Origin: Aliirhizobium wenxiniae
GTDB lineage: Bacteria > Pseudomonadota > Alphaproteobacteria > Rhizobiales > Rhizobiaceae
NCBI RefSeq assembly: GCF_019511445.1
Contig: NZ_JAEUAN010000011.1
Location: 62,001 to 126,000, forward strand
Reading direction: 5' to 3'
DNA length: 64,000 nucleotides
Shown here piece by piece: positions 25,764 through 37,455 of the stretch. The notes beneath the pieces were generated by a model. The model was not told the origin of the DNA. It worked only from the letters and a program-made list of their open reading frames with translations, and ran no database searches. A program made the position numbers and the translations under genes. Within the stretch, counting starts at the first letter, position 1, and each line of letters starts with the position of its first letter.

Positions 25764-26897
25764 ATGTTCTCCCGGGCGGAATATGATCGTCGTATCACTC
25801 TCGCCCGGGACGCCATGGCGTCTTCTGGCCCCAAGGGGGAAGTCGATCTGCTGCTCGCCGACAGCGGCGAGCTGCTGGCATGGCTGACGGGCTATACCGT
25901 TTCCGAAACCATGTATCGCGCGGCGTTTCTGCCGCGCGAGGGTGACGCCTGGTTTACCTTGCGTGCGCTTGACGAGGCGCCGTGCCGGGAAAAGAGCTGG
26001 ATCACCGATATCGTCGGCTTTGCCGATACTGAGGAAGCACAGGCGGCCGTGGCGACAAGCATCCGCGCCCACGGGTTTGGCAAGGCGCGGATCGGGCTGG
26101 ACACCAATTCCTACAGCATGAGCGCCGCCACTTTCATGCGGCTGCAGACGCTTTTGCCGGACGCGACTTTCGTGCCGATGCCGGGCTTGAGCGACAGCCT
26201 GCGCTGGGTGAAATCGAAAGAAGAAATATCTTTATTGGCGCAGGCTTCCGCAATTGCCGACAAGGCGATGGCGGAGATCGCCCGGCAGGCTCGGCCGGGC
26301 ATGACGACGCGTGATGCGGCTGCCATCGCGTCAGGTGTCTTCCTGCGCGAAGGGGCCGATACCGGCGAGGTAGGGCCGGTGGTCAAGGCTTCAGGTAGCC
26401 ATGAATTCCTGCATGGCGTGTTCAAGACCGAGGCGATCGTGGAGGGCGACGTGCTGCATGTCGAACTCATCCCGCGCGTCGGAAACTATGGGGCGCGGAT
26501 GATGCGACCGATCGTGGTCGGCGCTCCGTCGGCGGAACTTGTCGCGACTGCGGAGAAGCTTGTCGAGCTGCAGGACCTGCAGATCGCCGCGATGAAGCCG
26601 GGTGCGATTGCGCGCGATGTCGATGCGATCATGCGACAAGGCGCGCTCGATGCCGGCCTGCGTCCGGTTTACGAGAATGTCACGGCCTATACGCTTGGCC
26701 TCTATACCCGCACACCGCGCACCAGCGATTTTTCCGGCGTATTCCTGCCGACATCGGATTGGCCGCTGGAAGAAGGAATGGTGTTCCATCTCTATGCGAC
26801 GGCGAAAGGCCTCGGGTTCAGCGAGACGGTGGTTGTTGGGAAGAATGGCGGTATTCGTTTGACGAAAAGCCCGCGCGAGATCATGCGCGCGAACTGA
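25764..26897 (+). CDS. M24-fold protein (Xaa-Pro peptidase/creatinase-like), degenerate metal site
   Basis: The 377-residue protein has the two-domain creatinase/prolidase layout: an N-terminal domain (1-150) and a pita-bread domain (155-377). Canonical M24 peptidases bind two metals with D, D, H, E, E. Here the first Asp is E234 (HVELIP), the second Asp is absent (ARMMRP), GHGIG is replaced by YTLGLYTR, the first Glu region reads EEGMVFHLYA without the ligand Glu, and only the last Glu remains (E354 in FSETVVV). It is therefore more likely a metal-free hydrolase like creatinase, or a binding protein, than an aminopeptidase. It is the last gene of the operon. Confidence 0.75.
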   Translation: MFSRAEYDRRITLARDAMASSGPKGEVDLLLADSGELLAWLTGYTVSETMYRAAFLPREGDAWFTLRALDEAPCREKSWITDIVGFADTEEAQAAVATSIRAHGFGKARIGLDTNSYSMSAATFMRLQTLLPDATFVPMPGLSDSLRWVKSKEEISLLAQASAIADKAMAEIARQARPGMTTRDAAAIASGVFLREGADTGEVGPVVKASGSHEFLHGVFKTEAIVEGDVLHVELIPRVGNYGARMMRPIVVGAPSAELVATAEKLVELQDLQIAAMKPGAIARDVDAIMRQGALDAGLRPVYENVTAYTLGLYTRTPRTSDFSGVFLPTSDWPLEEGMVFHLYATAKGLGFSETVVVGKNGGIRLTKSPREIMRAN

Positions 26898-26961
26898 GCA
26901 ATTCCAGCAAAAGTGGGAACCGGTTTTGCGTCCGGAATTGCGTCAAAACAAACAGATAGAG
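26898..26961. repeat. Rhizobial-type intergenic hairpin repeat
   Basis: GCAATTCC (26898-26905) pairs with GGAATTGC (26934-26941), and inside it GCAAAA (26907-26912) pairs with TTTTGC (26924-26929). The following bases to about 26961 match the tail I recall for a dispersed intergenic element of rhizobia. It begins directly at the stop of the M24-like gene and may protect or end the transcript. Confidence 0.6.
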
Positions 26962-26984
26962 CCGACCGCTCTGCGAGAACGCAA

Positions 26985-27009
26985 GGAAGGGGCCGTGAGG
27001 CCCCCTTCC
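26985..27009. terminator. Hairpin between convergent operons
   Basis: GGAAGGGGCC (26985-26994) pairs with GGCCCCCTTCC (26999-27009) around a GTGA tetraloop with one bulged base. It is seven bases from the stop of the M14 gene and can end both convergent transcripts. No strong T-run is present. Confidence 0.6.
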
Positions 27010-27015
27010 GCTTCG

Positions 27016-28749
27016 TCAGACAGAAGCCTTTGCCTGCAGCATCTGCCAGGATTCATAGGCCGAAATCACCGTTTCCATCTGCGCCGTGTGGCCGGTGATG
27101 AAATCGTCGCCGTAGATCGTTTCGTCCGGATATTCGGTGATCAAGGTCAGCGGCACGGTGTGGCGGTCGTCGATCGACGACAGGCATGGAAAGCCGTTGA
27201 TGATGCGGAAGCCCGTTTCGCCGGCATGGGTTTCGTAAAGCGCGATCTGGCGGTTGTTGTAGTCTAGAATGCCGGGGATCGCGCCGAGATGGCGGGTGAC
27301 GTGGTCGAGCATGGCTTCGGCCTGTTCAGTCCAGCCGGCGTGATGGCGCATCACGAGGAAAAAGCCTTTCGGCAGCGTCCACATGGAAAAATTGCGCGGT
27401 ACATAACCGGAAAGCGGACGTGTCCATTCATGCGACGGGTAGCCGTGCAGGTTCACATGCAGCTTTGCGCCGCTGATTTCCTGCGCCTTGAAGCGGATCG
27501 CCTTCTCGTTCAGATGCTCGCCCGAATTTTCGCGGGTGCGGTATTCGAGGTCGTCACCCAGAGCCGTGTAGCGGGCGGCGTGGTGCATGTGGCGCGGGTT
27601 GTCGACTCGCAGGCGCTGGTGCAGGGCGTAGCCATCGGGGTTTTCCAGCGGCGAGATGGTGAAATGCGCGTTGGCGCGTTCTTTCAGCGCGCGGGCGGCG
27701 CGGATGGCGCCGACAATGCCGGTGGTCTCGTTCGGATGCTGGCCGCCGCTGATCATCACCGCCGCTTCGCTGCCCTTGATGTAACGGGCGGAAAGCACGC
27801 GGCCGGAACGGGAATTGGCGGTGAACTCTTCGCCGCCGATTTCGGTTAGCAGTTTTGCTATCTGTGCGGCCGCCGGTGGTTCGATGGCGCTGTCGATTGC
27901 CTGTTCCTTGCCGTCGAGAAAACCTGATGTCAGCGGGCGGGTTTCGACAAGAATGCCGATCTCGCCGGTGCTCTTGACGATTTCCGGCACGATCTGGCCG
28001 GGCTTCAGGCCGCGATCACCGAGCGGGCGCCCGGACTTCTTCTGGAAGAATTCAAGCAGCGAGAAATAGAAATCCTCGTGCAGGGCTTCGCGCAGGCTCA
28101 CCACCTCGTCGCCGACCGGCAGCTCCATGTCTTCGGCCGGATGGGCAACGCGGATGTTCAGCTCTTCGAAATAGGGTTCGGTTGCACCCCAGTCATGACC
28201 GGCAATCGCATCGATGGCACCGTGGAACAGTTTTTCGTAATCGGTCTCCAGGCGCTCGCCCGTCACATCGCCTTCGGCACGATACCAGCCGGTCGGAGAG
28301 ACATTGGTTTCGCCGACGACATCTTCATGCACACGGTTCGGTACGAGCACTTTCAGCGTTTCGTTCTGGCCGTTCCGCGTCAGCGTCACGTCATAAAAGA
28401 ACTCGCCGTCCTCGCGGGCGATGAATTCGATCTTTGCGTCATCGACAAGCGATGCCAGCGGATAGGCTTCGAGGCGGAAACGATTGGCTGGGGCATTGGC
28501 ATGCACCGGATAGCGGACTTCGATTGCCGTCACGCCGGTAAGGTCGACCTCTTCGAGGAAGGTGAAAAGGAGAGGCTTGTAGGCGCTGCGGATGCGGGCT
28601 GTGATGCCCTTTTCCTTCAACGCCTGCTCGGCGGCACGGCGGCTTTTGGTGTCGTCGAAAGTCCAGGCTTCGAATGACAATCCGGGCTTGGCACCGGTGA
28701 CCAGAGTTTCAAGAGTGCGTTGAACAGTAGTCTCGAAGATCTTGGTCAT
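27016..28749 (-). CDS. M14 family zinc carboxypeptidase-like protein
   Basis: The 577-residue protein has a C-terminal M14 catalytic domain. The zinc pair H-x-x-E is in GGQHPNETTG (near residue 342), the third ligand in LHVNLHGYPSH (near 430), and the general-base Glu in LITEYPDET (near 545). The first ~300 residues are an unrecognised N-terminal region, which makes it longer than typical carboxypeptidases. No signal peptide is seen, so it is cytoplasmic. It is the last gene of the pxp/peptide-importer operon and probably trims imported peptides or removes a capped residue. Confidence 0.82.
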   Translation of the reverse strand: MTKIFETTVQRTLETLVTGAKPGLSFEAWTFDDTKSRRAAEQALKEKGITARIRSAYKPLLFTFLEEVDLTGVTAIEVRYPVHANAPANRFRLEAYPLASLVDDAKIEFIAREDGEFFYDVTLTRNGQNETLKVLVPNRVHEDVVGETNVSPTGWYRAEGDVTGERLETDYEKLFHGAIDAIAGHDWGATEPYFEELNIRVAHPAEDMELPVGDEVVSLREALHEDFYFSLLEFFQKKSGRPLGDRGLKPGQIVPEIVKSTGEIGILVETRPLTSGFLDGKEQAIDSAIEPPAAAQIAKLLTEIGGEEFTANSRSGRVLSARYIKGSEAAVMISGGQHPNETTGIVGAIRAARALKERANAHFTISPLENPDGYALHQRLRVDNPRHMHHAARYTALGDDLEYRTRENSGEHLNEKAIRFKAQEISGAKLHVNLHGYPSHEWTRPLSGYVPRNFSMWTLPKGFFLVMRHHAGWTEQAEAMLDHVTRHLGAIPGILDYNNRQIALYETHAGETGFRIINGFPCLSSIDDRHTVPLTLITEYPDETIYGDDFITGHTAQMETVISAYESWQMLQAKASV

Positions 28750-28779
28750 GGTGTCATGCCTTGCTGTGTATCGAAGAAT

Positions 28780-29628
28780 TTATCTGGAGGTGCGGCCGGT
28801 CGGGTCGAGGCTGTCGCGCAGCCAGTCGCCGAGCAGGTTTAGGCCAAGAACGGTCAACAGGATGGCGAGACCCGGGAAGACGCTGACCCACCATGCGGTC
28901 TGCAGGTACGTGCGGCCGTCCGCCAGCATGCCGCCCCAGCTCGGAATGGTCGGATCGACGCCGAGGCCGAGGAAGGTCAGGCTGCTTTCGAGCAGAATGT
29001 TGTTGGCGACGTTGAGTGTCATCAGCACGATCACCGGACCGATCAGGTTCGGCAGCAGGTGCTGGAAAATGATGCGCCAGTCTTTGACGCCGATGGCACG
29101 GGCCGAAAGGATGAATTCGCGCTCCCGCAGCGTCAGCACCGAGCCGCGCACGAGGCGGGCATATTGCACCCATTGCGACACGATCAGGAGGATGATCGTG
29201 TTGGTCAGGCTGCCGCCGACGATGGCGATGAAAGTGATGGCGAGGAGAATGAACGGCATGGCGAGCTGCAGGTCGGCAAAACGCATGACCAGCATGTCCC
29301 AGAAGCCACGGTAATAACCGGCGATCAAGCCCATCAACACGCCAAAAATCACGGCGCCGATAACGGAGGTGAAGCCGACGAGAAGCGAAATTTTTCCACC
29401 CGCGACAACACGCGCCAGCACGTCACGACCGAGCGGATCGGTGCCGAACGGGAAGGCCGGGTTGGTGAAGGGCTTTGCCAGACGCGCCATCAGGTTGATC
29501 TTTTCAGCGCCGCCCGGGAAGAGCAGGTCAGAGAAAAGGACCGCGAGGCAGATGATGACGGTCAGCGAAATGCCGAGGATGAATTCGAGGCTCGCGAAGC
29601 GCGACAGGCGGGAGGTTATGGTTGCCAT
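28780..29628 (-). CDS. Peptide ABC transporter permease, DppC-like
   Basis: The 282-residue inner-membrane protein has an N-terminal helix, the FPFGTDPLGRDVLARVV block typical of DppC and the EAA loop FILSARAIGVKDWRIIFQHLL. It lies six bases after the DppB-like gene and 30 bases before the M14 gene. It pairs with the DppB-like protein to form the channel of the second peptide importer. Confidence 0.92.
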   Translation of the reverse strand: MATITSRLSRFASLEFILGISLTVIICLAVLFSDLLFPGGAEKINLMARLAKPFTNPAFPFGTDPLGRDVLARVVAGGKISLLVGFTSVIGAVIFGVLMGLIAGYYRGFWDMLVMRFADLQLAMPFILLAITFIAIVGGSLTNTIILLIVSQWVQYARLVRGSVLTLREREFILSARAIGVKDWRIIFQHLLPNLIGPVIVLMTLNVANNILLESSLTFLGLGVDPTIPSWGGMLADGRTYLQTAWWVSVFPGLAILLTVLGLNLLGDWLRDSLDPTGRTSR

Positions 29629-29634
29629 TGTCGT

Positions 29635-30558
29635 TTACTCCGTGCGGATGCGGGGATCGACGAGGCCATAGGCGATGTCGACCAGAAGGTTGATGCCGAC
29701 GATCATCAGCGAAAGAACGGTGATGACGGCCTGAAGCACTGGATAATCACGGGCCGCCACCGCGTCGAAGGCAAGCGTGCCGAGACCCGGCCAGTTGAAG
29801 ACGCGTTCGATGACGACGATGCCGCCGAGCAGGCCGCCGAACTGCAGGCCGAAATAGGTGATCAGCGGAATGGCGCAGTTGCGCAGCGCATGCTTGTAGA
29901 GAACCTTGCTCTCGGACAGACCCTTGGCGCGGGCAACCATGATATATTGCGACTGCAGCGTTTCCAGCATGGAGGTGCGCACGAGGCGTACATTGGTCGC
30001 GGTCAGGATGACGCCCATGGTGATGGCCGGCATGACATAGCTGGCGAAACCGCCCATGCCGCTGGGCGGAAGCCAGCCGAGCGTGATGGCAAACAGCAGA
30101 ACCAGCATGGTGGCGAGCCAGAAATTCGGGAAGGACAGGCCGATCAGCGAAAAGATGCGGATCGCCTGGTCGGCAGCCGAACCGCGCGAGGTGGCGGCCT
30201 TGATGCCGAGCGGGATCGACAGCGCGATCGACACGAACATCGAGATGAAGGCGAGCAGGATCGTTGCCGGCAGCGCATCACCGATCAGCAGGGAAACGGA
30301 TGTGCCGCCGTTAAAACTGCGGCCGAAATCGAAGGTCACCATGCCCTTGAGGAAGGTGAGATATTGCACGATGAACGGCTGGTCGGTGCCGAGCGAAGCG
30401 CGAATGCGCTGCAGATCGTCTTCCGTCATGCTGCCGCCGCCCTGAAACATCATGAGCGCGGGATCGCCAGTGAGGCGAATGGCGAAAGAGACGACGAGCG
30501 TGATGGCGATGACGACGAAAATCGCCTGTAGCAATCGCTTGATGAGGAAACCGGCCAA
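29635..30558 (-). CDS. Peptide ABC transporter permease, DppB-like, TTG start
   Basis: The 307-residue protein begins with FLIKRLLQAIFVV, the usual DppB N-terminus, so the TTG at 30558 is accepted; AGGAA lies about eight bases before it. The EAA loop YIMVARAKGLSESKVLYKHALRN is present. It follows the binding-protein gene across a 79-base gap with a perfect hairpin. The weak start codon and the hairpin both point to low expression relative to the binding protein. Confidence 0.9.
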   Translation of the reverse strand: MAGFLIKRLLQAIFVVIAITLVVSFAIRLTGDPALMMFQGGGSMTEDDLQRIRASLGTDQPFIVQYLTFLKGMVTFDFGRSFNGGTSVSLLIGDALPATILLAFISMFVSIALSIPLGIKAATSRGSAADQAIRIFSLIGLSFPNFWLATMLVLLFAITLGWLPPSGMGGFASYVMPAITMGVILTATNVRLVRTSMLETLQSQYIMVARAKGLSESKVLYKHALRNCAIPLITYFGLQFGGLLGGIVVIERVFNWPGLGTLAFDAVAARDYPVLQAVITVLSLMIVGINLLVDIAYGLVDPRIRTE

Positions 30559-30585
30559 GTTCTCGTTCCTGTAAGAGAAGTCCAG

Positions 30586-30611
30586 CCTCGCCCGCGGGGA
30601 TGCGGGCGAGG
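30586..30611 (-). other. Intercistronic hairpin after solute-binding-protein gene
   Basis: CCTCGCCCGC (30586-30595) pairs perfectly with GCGGGCGAGG (30602-30611) around a 6-base loop. No T-run follows. It lies between the binding-protein stop (30638) and the permease start (30558). Confidence 0.7.
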
Positions 30612-30637
30612 TACCGTTTGTTATGAAATGACGTCGA

Positions 30638-32173
30638 TCAGTCGACCGACACTTCGTTGAGCTTCAGGCGGTTGTCCGGAGGAGCGACAAAACCCTTCAC
30701 CCGCTTGTTGATGCCGAAGATGGCGTTGGTGTTGTAGAGCGGCAGTTCCAGCGCGCGTTCGGCAGCGTAAGCACCGACTTCCTTGAGGATCTTTTCGCGC
30801 TCGGCACGGTCGGTCAGCGGACGCTGCTGCTCCAGCAGCTTGTCCATCTTCTCGTCCTTGTCGTAGGGGTTCCACTTTTCGCCCGAATGGTACATCGCGT
30901 AAGCGGTGTTATCGAAGTCAAAAGTCCAGCCGCCCCACTTCTGCTGGAACATCGCGCCGGTCTTGCCCTGCGGGATGATGTCATTGGTGATGACGTTGGT
31001 TTCGTAAGGCTTGATCGTGGCGGTGAGGCCGACCATCGACAGGTAGCTGGAAATGACCTGCGCGACTTCGTTCATCGTCGCGTCATTGCCGCGGATGTCG
31101 ATCTGCAGGGCGGTGCCAGCCTTGACGCCGGCTTCAGCCAGCAGCTTCTTTGCGCCTTCCGGATCGTAAGGCAGAGCCTTCAGGTCGGCGTCGTAACCGA
31201 AGGAAAGCGCGCTCTGGAAGCTGACGATTTCCGATGCCTGGCCAGCGAGGATCGACTGGACGATCGTGGCGCGGTCAACGGCCATGATGATCGCTTTGCG
31301 CACCTTCGGATCGGCCGTGATGCCGTCACGGGTGTTGAAACGCAGGGCGTCGACGGTCGGGCCGGGAACCGAAAGGATTTCCAGCTTGCTGTCGCCTTCG
31401 ATGACCGGGATCATGCCGATCGGAATGGTCGGCGGGATCACGAGATCAACGCGGCCGGCCTGCAGTTCGGCAACGGCGGTCGCCGGCTCTGCAATGAAGC
31501 GGTATTCCAGTTCCGAAAGTTTTGGTGCGCCACCCCAGTAATCGGCATTGGCTTCCAGCTTGATGTTGACCTTCGGCTGGTAGGACACGAACTTGAACGC
31601 GCCGGTGCCGACCGGGTTGAGGTTGAAATTGTCCTCACCCTTTTCGGTGATGTACTTTGGCGGAACGATCATGCCGCCGTAACCGGCGAGCTTGGTCAAG
31701 AGAACCGGATCCGGAGCCTTGAGCTTGAGGTCGACCGTGTAGTCGTCGATGACGTCGATGCTGTCGATCGAAGTGTAGTTGGAACGCTGCGGGCCCTTGG
31801 CACCCTGTTCGCCGAGAAGGCGCTCGAAGGTGAATTTGACGGCTGCGGCGTTGAAGTCTTCGCCATTGTGGAACTTTACGCCCTGACGCAGCTTGAAGCG
31901 CAGGCGCTTGCCTTCGTCCAGCTCTTCCCAGCTTTCGGCGAGACCCGGAACGACCTTGAGGTCGGGACCGCGATAGGTGAGGCCGTCAAAGATGTTGGTG
32001 GAAACGGCAGCCCACTGAACGAGGAACGTGTCGATCGGATCCCAGCTGCCCGGATCCTGCGGCGTGGAAATGGTCATCTTGCCGGCGGCAAAGGCCGGGG
32101 CGGCGGAAAGTGCGGTGCCGGCGAGAGCGAAGGCCACGAAAGCCGACGCCAGTCCCCTCTTGAACGTTGTCAT
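30638..32173 (-). CDS. Peptide ABC transporter substrate-binding protein (family 5)
   Basis: The 511-residue periplasmic protein has a Sec signal (hydrophobic stretch, cleavage near APAFAAG, about residue 29) and the DppA/OppA fold with LAESWEELDEGKRLRFKLRQGVKF and GTGAFKFVSYQPK. It would capture the peptide or pyroglutamyl compound used by this operon. It is flanked upstream by the dual ATPase gene (58-base gap) and downstream by a hairpin and the permease genes. Confidence 0.92.
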   Translation of the reverse strand: MTTFKRGLASAFVAFALAGTALSAAPAFAAGKMTISTPQDPGSWDPIDTFLVQWAAVSTNIFDGLTYRGPDLKVVPGLAESWEELDEGKRLRFKLRQGVKFHNGEDFNAAAVKFTFERLLGEQGAKGPQRSNYTSIDSIDVIDDYTVDLKLKAPDPVLLTKLAGYGGMIVPPKYITEKGEDNFNLNPVGTGAFKFVSYQPKVNIKLEANADYWGGAPKLSELEYRFIAEPATAVAELQAGRVDLVIPPTIPIGMIPVIEGDSKLEILSVPGPTVDALRFNTRDGITADPKVRKAIIMAVDRATIVQSILAGQASEIVSFQSALSFGYDADLKALPYDPEGAKKLLAEAGVKAGTALQIDIRGNDATMNEVAQVISSYLSMVGLTATIKPYETNVITNDIIPQGKTGAMFQQKWGGWTFDFDNTAYAMYHSGEKWNPYDKDEKMDKLLEQQRPLTDRAEREKILKEVGAYAAERALELPLYNTNAIFGINKRVKGFVAPPDNRLKLNEVSVD

Positions 32174-32231
32174 TTACCTGTTCCTCTTCAGATGCTTTGC
32201 GATTGTGTCGCGGTTACTGATCCGGGTTTCC

Positions 32232-34045
<1,814 letters not shown>

Positions 34046-34049
<4 letters not shown>

Positions 34050-35812
34050 GTCCGTGTCTCCGGCTTGGTCTGTTCGGTCGTTGAGTTTTTGTCGCTGGCG
34101 ATGCGGGCAATGATGGCGCCGGCGGTCTGGGAGGAACCGGCTTCGGCGAGGATGCTGATGGTGCCGGAAACCGGTGCGGTAACCGCTGTCTCCATCTTCA
34201 TCACGTCCATCATTGCCAGAACTTCACCTTTTTCGACAAGTGCACCATCGGAAACATTCCAGTGAACGAGAAGGCCGGGCACCGGTGCTGCGACGGCACC
34301 GGCATCGTTCTCTTCGCTCTTCTTGTCGTTGTTCGAGGCTGCGGAAAGCGGACCGAGCAGGCGCAGGAATGCATCAGGAATGCCGATCTCGACACGCTTG
34401 CCGTCGATCTCGACATGGCCGCGCAGAAGGCCGATGCTTGCTGTCGGGGCAGGGCGGTTGGCCGCTTCCAGAGTTTCGGCGAAATCGGTTTCGATCCAGC
34501 GCGTGTGGACTCGAAAATCTCTGGCGAAATCGTCATGCGCCATGACTGCGCGGTGGAAGGGCAGCACCGATGGCACGCCTTCGATGGTAAATTCGCTCAA
34601 CGCACGGCGCGATCGGGCAATCGCCTGTTCGCGGGTTGCGCCCCAGACGATCAGTTTTGCCGACAGGGAATCGAACATCGGCGGAATAGCCGAGCCGGAA
34701 ACGACGCCGCTATCCAGACGCACGCCGGGGCCGGAGGGAGCGGTGAACGCGGAAATTTCGCCGGCGGAGGGCAGAAAGCCACGGCCGGGGTCTTCCATGT
34801 TGATGCGGAACTCGATGGCATGGCCGCGCGGTTCCGGCATGTCCGTCTCACTCAGCGGCAGTCCTTCGGCAATGCGGAACTGTTCGATGACGAGGTCGAG
34901 ACCGGTCGTCTCTTCCGTCACCGGGTGTTCCACCTGCAGGCGCGTGTTGACCTCGAGGAAGGAGATCACGCCATCGGCACTGAGCAGAAATTCCACCGTG
35001 CCGGCACCGGTGTAACCGGCCTCGGCGCAGATATCGCGCGCTGCCGAATGGATCTTTTCGCGCTGTTCATTGGAAAGGAAAGGCGCAGGTGCTTCCTCGA
35101 CAAGTTTCTGGTTGCGACGCTGAAGTGAGCAATCGCGGGTCCCCACCACCAGAACATTGCCGAGACGGTCCGCCAGCACCTGCGCCTCGATATGCCGCGG
35201 GCGGTCGAGAAACTGCTCGACATAACATTCGCCGCGACCAAAGGCGGCCACCGCTTCACGCGTGGCCGATGAAAACAGTTCTTCAACCTCGCCGAGTTCG
35301 CGCGCGATCTTCAATCCGCGTCCGCCGCCGCCATGCGCCGCCTTGATGGCAATCGGCAGGCCGAATTTCTTTGCAAAGGCGAGAGCTTCCGCTGGCGAGG
35401 AAATGGCGCCGTCGGAACCGGCAACCAGAGGCGCGCCGACCTTTTGGGCAATGGCGCGCGCCTTCAGCTTGTCGCCGAGCGCCTCGATGACCGTCGGTTC
35501 GGGGCCGATCCAGATGAGGCCCGCGTCGATGACGGCTTCAGCAAACTCGCTGCGCTCCGAGAGAAAGCCATAACCCGGATGCACGGCATCGGCACCGCAA
35601 CGTTTTGCGATGGCGATCAGCTTGTCGATATCGAGATAGCTGTCCTTGGCCGTCACACCGTTCAGCGCATAGGCCTCGTCTGCGAGCGTGACGAACAGCG
35701 CGTCGGCATCGGCATCGGCATAAACGGCGACCGAGGTCAGTCCGTAATCCTTGCAGGCCCGGATGATCCGCACCGCGATCTCGCCGCGGTTTGCTATCAG
35801 AACCTTCTTCAT
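34046..35812 (-). CDS. Biotin carboxylase with C-terminal biotin carrier domain
   Basis: The 588-residue protein joins a complete biotin carboxylase ([16 protein letters not shown] start, ATP-grasp loop [24 protein letters not shown]) to a biotinyl domain with K539 in VMKMET. No carboxyltransferase domain is fused to it or encoded separately as acyl-CoA carboxylases have. The start at 35812 gives an ATGA overlap with pxpBC and AGGA at eight bases; the ATG at 35818 is too close to that site. Urea carboxylase combines the same BC and BCCP parts with domains homologous to PxpB/PxpC, the neighbouring gene. I infer a split biotin-dependent enzyme acting on 5-oxoproline or another lactam. Confidence 0.88.
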
Positions 35813-37449
35813 GGGCATTTTCCTGGAATGAAACGGGGCGCGAAGCGGCTTACCGCGTTGAAGCGGATTTTTGCGCCGACGGGTATCTGGCCGGCGAGAT
35901 CGAGATGATGGCCGGCGACATTGGCGATGACCGGATAACCGCCGGTCAGCGGATGATCGGCAAGGAAAAGCACGGGCTGGCCGCTGGCCGGAACCTGCAG
36001 TGCTCCGCGCACGGTCGCCTCACTCGGCAGTTCGCCGTGGTTGGCGCGTTCCAGCGCATCGCCGGACAAGCGGATGCCGACACGGCTGGACTGCGGCGTG
36101 ACTGACCATTCCTGCGCGAGGAAATTTTTGACGGCGGCGTCGGTGAACCAGTCGGTGCGCGGGCCCATGACCACATCCAGCACGACAGTTTCGGTGGCGC
36201 GGGGCATGGCGAAAGCCGGTTCTTCCGATGAAACGAGTGCGTTTGTTGGTGCGGGCAGGATGGCGAGGACATCGCCGGCAACAGGTGCGGCGGGGCCAAT
36301 CTGTGCCAGCGTATCAGTGGCGGTGCTGCCGAGAACCGGCACGATATCGAAACCGCCACGCAGGGCAAGATAGGAGCGCATGCCTGCTGCAGGCGCGCCG
36401 AGCGAAACCACATCGCCATCATCGAGCGCGAACGCGCTGTGATGCGCGGCTGAAATTTTTGTGCCGTTGGCACCGGTAATGGTGATCGGTGCAGTGGCAC
36501 CTGTCACGGCCATGACGCCTCGTCCGCGCATGCAAAAGCTGAGGCCACCAAGGGCGATCTCAAGCGCCGGCGTGTTGGCCGGATTGCCGACAAGACCATT
36601 GGCGGCCTTGAAACTTACACGGTCGGCGGCACCGGAAACGCTGATGCCTTGGTTGGCCTGTCCGGCGCGGCCCAAATCCTGAAAAACGACTGGCAGGCCG
36701 ACAGCGATGATCTCGATGGCCGATGCAGCATTTTTCGAGGTGGCCGTCACGTGGTTTTCAGCGGCCTTGGTCGACGGCTTGATCTCGTATGCCGCATCTT
36801 TTGCCATATCGCGGAATTTGATGCGGCTGCCCGGCTGAAGAAGCGAAGCCGGCGTGCGGTCGATGTCGAACATGGCGAGCGGTGTCGTGCCGATCAACTG
36901 CCAGCCGCCGGGGCTGGTTTTCGGGTAGATACCGCTGAACTCGCCGGCAAGGCCGACAGCACCGGCCGGAACCTTCGTACGCGGAGATTTGCGGCGCGGT
37001 ACGGTCAGGCGCGAGTCGCCGCCCGAGAGATAGGCGAAGCCGGGCGCAAAACCGGTGAAGGCGGCGACATAATCGCTTTCGCCATGGAGGCGGATTACGT
37101 CCTCAACGCTCATGCCGAGAATGTCGGCAACTTCGGCCAGATCCTCGCCGTCGTAACGAACCGGAATTTCGATCAATGCGCCGGATGCGGCCTTGCGTTC
37201 GCCACCTGCCAGAGCAGTGACTGCACCGATTAATGCATCGTCGGAAATCGTGTAGGGATCGAAAGAGATCAGCAGCGTGCGCGCCGCCGGAATGATTTCG
37301 GTGATGCCTTCGACCGGGTTGGTCTTCAGTGCATCGAACAGCGCCAGCGCCTCGCCGAGATCGGCAAGTTCCACGAGAATGCAGTCGCCACGCATCGGCA
37401 GGATGCGCATCGACGTGTCTCGGGAAGAGGTGAGGGCGACGGACTGCAT
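35809..37449 (-). CDS. pxpBC: Fused 5-oxoprolinase subunits B and C (PxpB-PxpC, KipI-KipA)
   Basis: The 546-residue protein carries an N-terminal PxpB/KipI (AHS1) domain at about 15-225, with FTGFAPGFAYLSGGD, and a C-terminal PxpC/KipA (AHS2) domain at about 240-540, with VFQDLGRAGQANQGIS and HPLTGGYPVIANV. In most bacteria these are separate subunits of ATP-dependent 5-oxoprolinase; the fused order B-C also occurs inside urea carboxylase. The start may be 37449 or the ATG at 37410 (MRILPMRGD). It lies six bases after pxpA and overlaps the biotin-carboxylase gene by four. Confidence 0.9.
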   Translation of the reverse strand: MQSVALTSSRDTSMRILPMRGDCILVELADLGEALALFDALKTNPVEGITEIIPAARTLLISFDPYTISDDALIGAVTALAGGERKAASGALIEIPVRYDGEDLAEVADILGMSVEDVIRLHGESDYVAAFTGFAPGFAYLSGGDSRLTVPRRKSPRTKVPAGAVGLAGEFSGIYPKTSPGGWQLIGTTPLAMFDIDRTPASLLQPGSRIKFRDMAKDAAYEIKPSTKAAENHVTATSKNAASAIEIIAVGLPVVFQDLGRAGQANQGISVSGAADRVSFKAANGLVGNPANTPALEIALGGLSFCMRGRGVMAVTGATAPITITGANGTKISAAHHSAFALDDGDVVSLGAPAAGMRSYLALRGGFDIVPVLGSTATDTLAQIGPAAPVAGDVLAILPAPTNALVSSEEPAFAMPRATETVVLDVVMGPRTDWFTDAAVKNFLAQEWSVTPQSSRVGIRLSGDALERANHGELPSEATVRGALQVPASGQPVLFLADHPLTGGYPVIANVAGHHLDLAGQIPVGAKIRFNAVSRFAPRFIPGKCP

Positions 37450-37455
37450 GATGGC

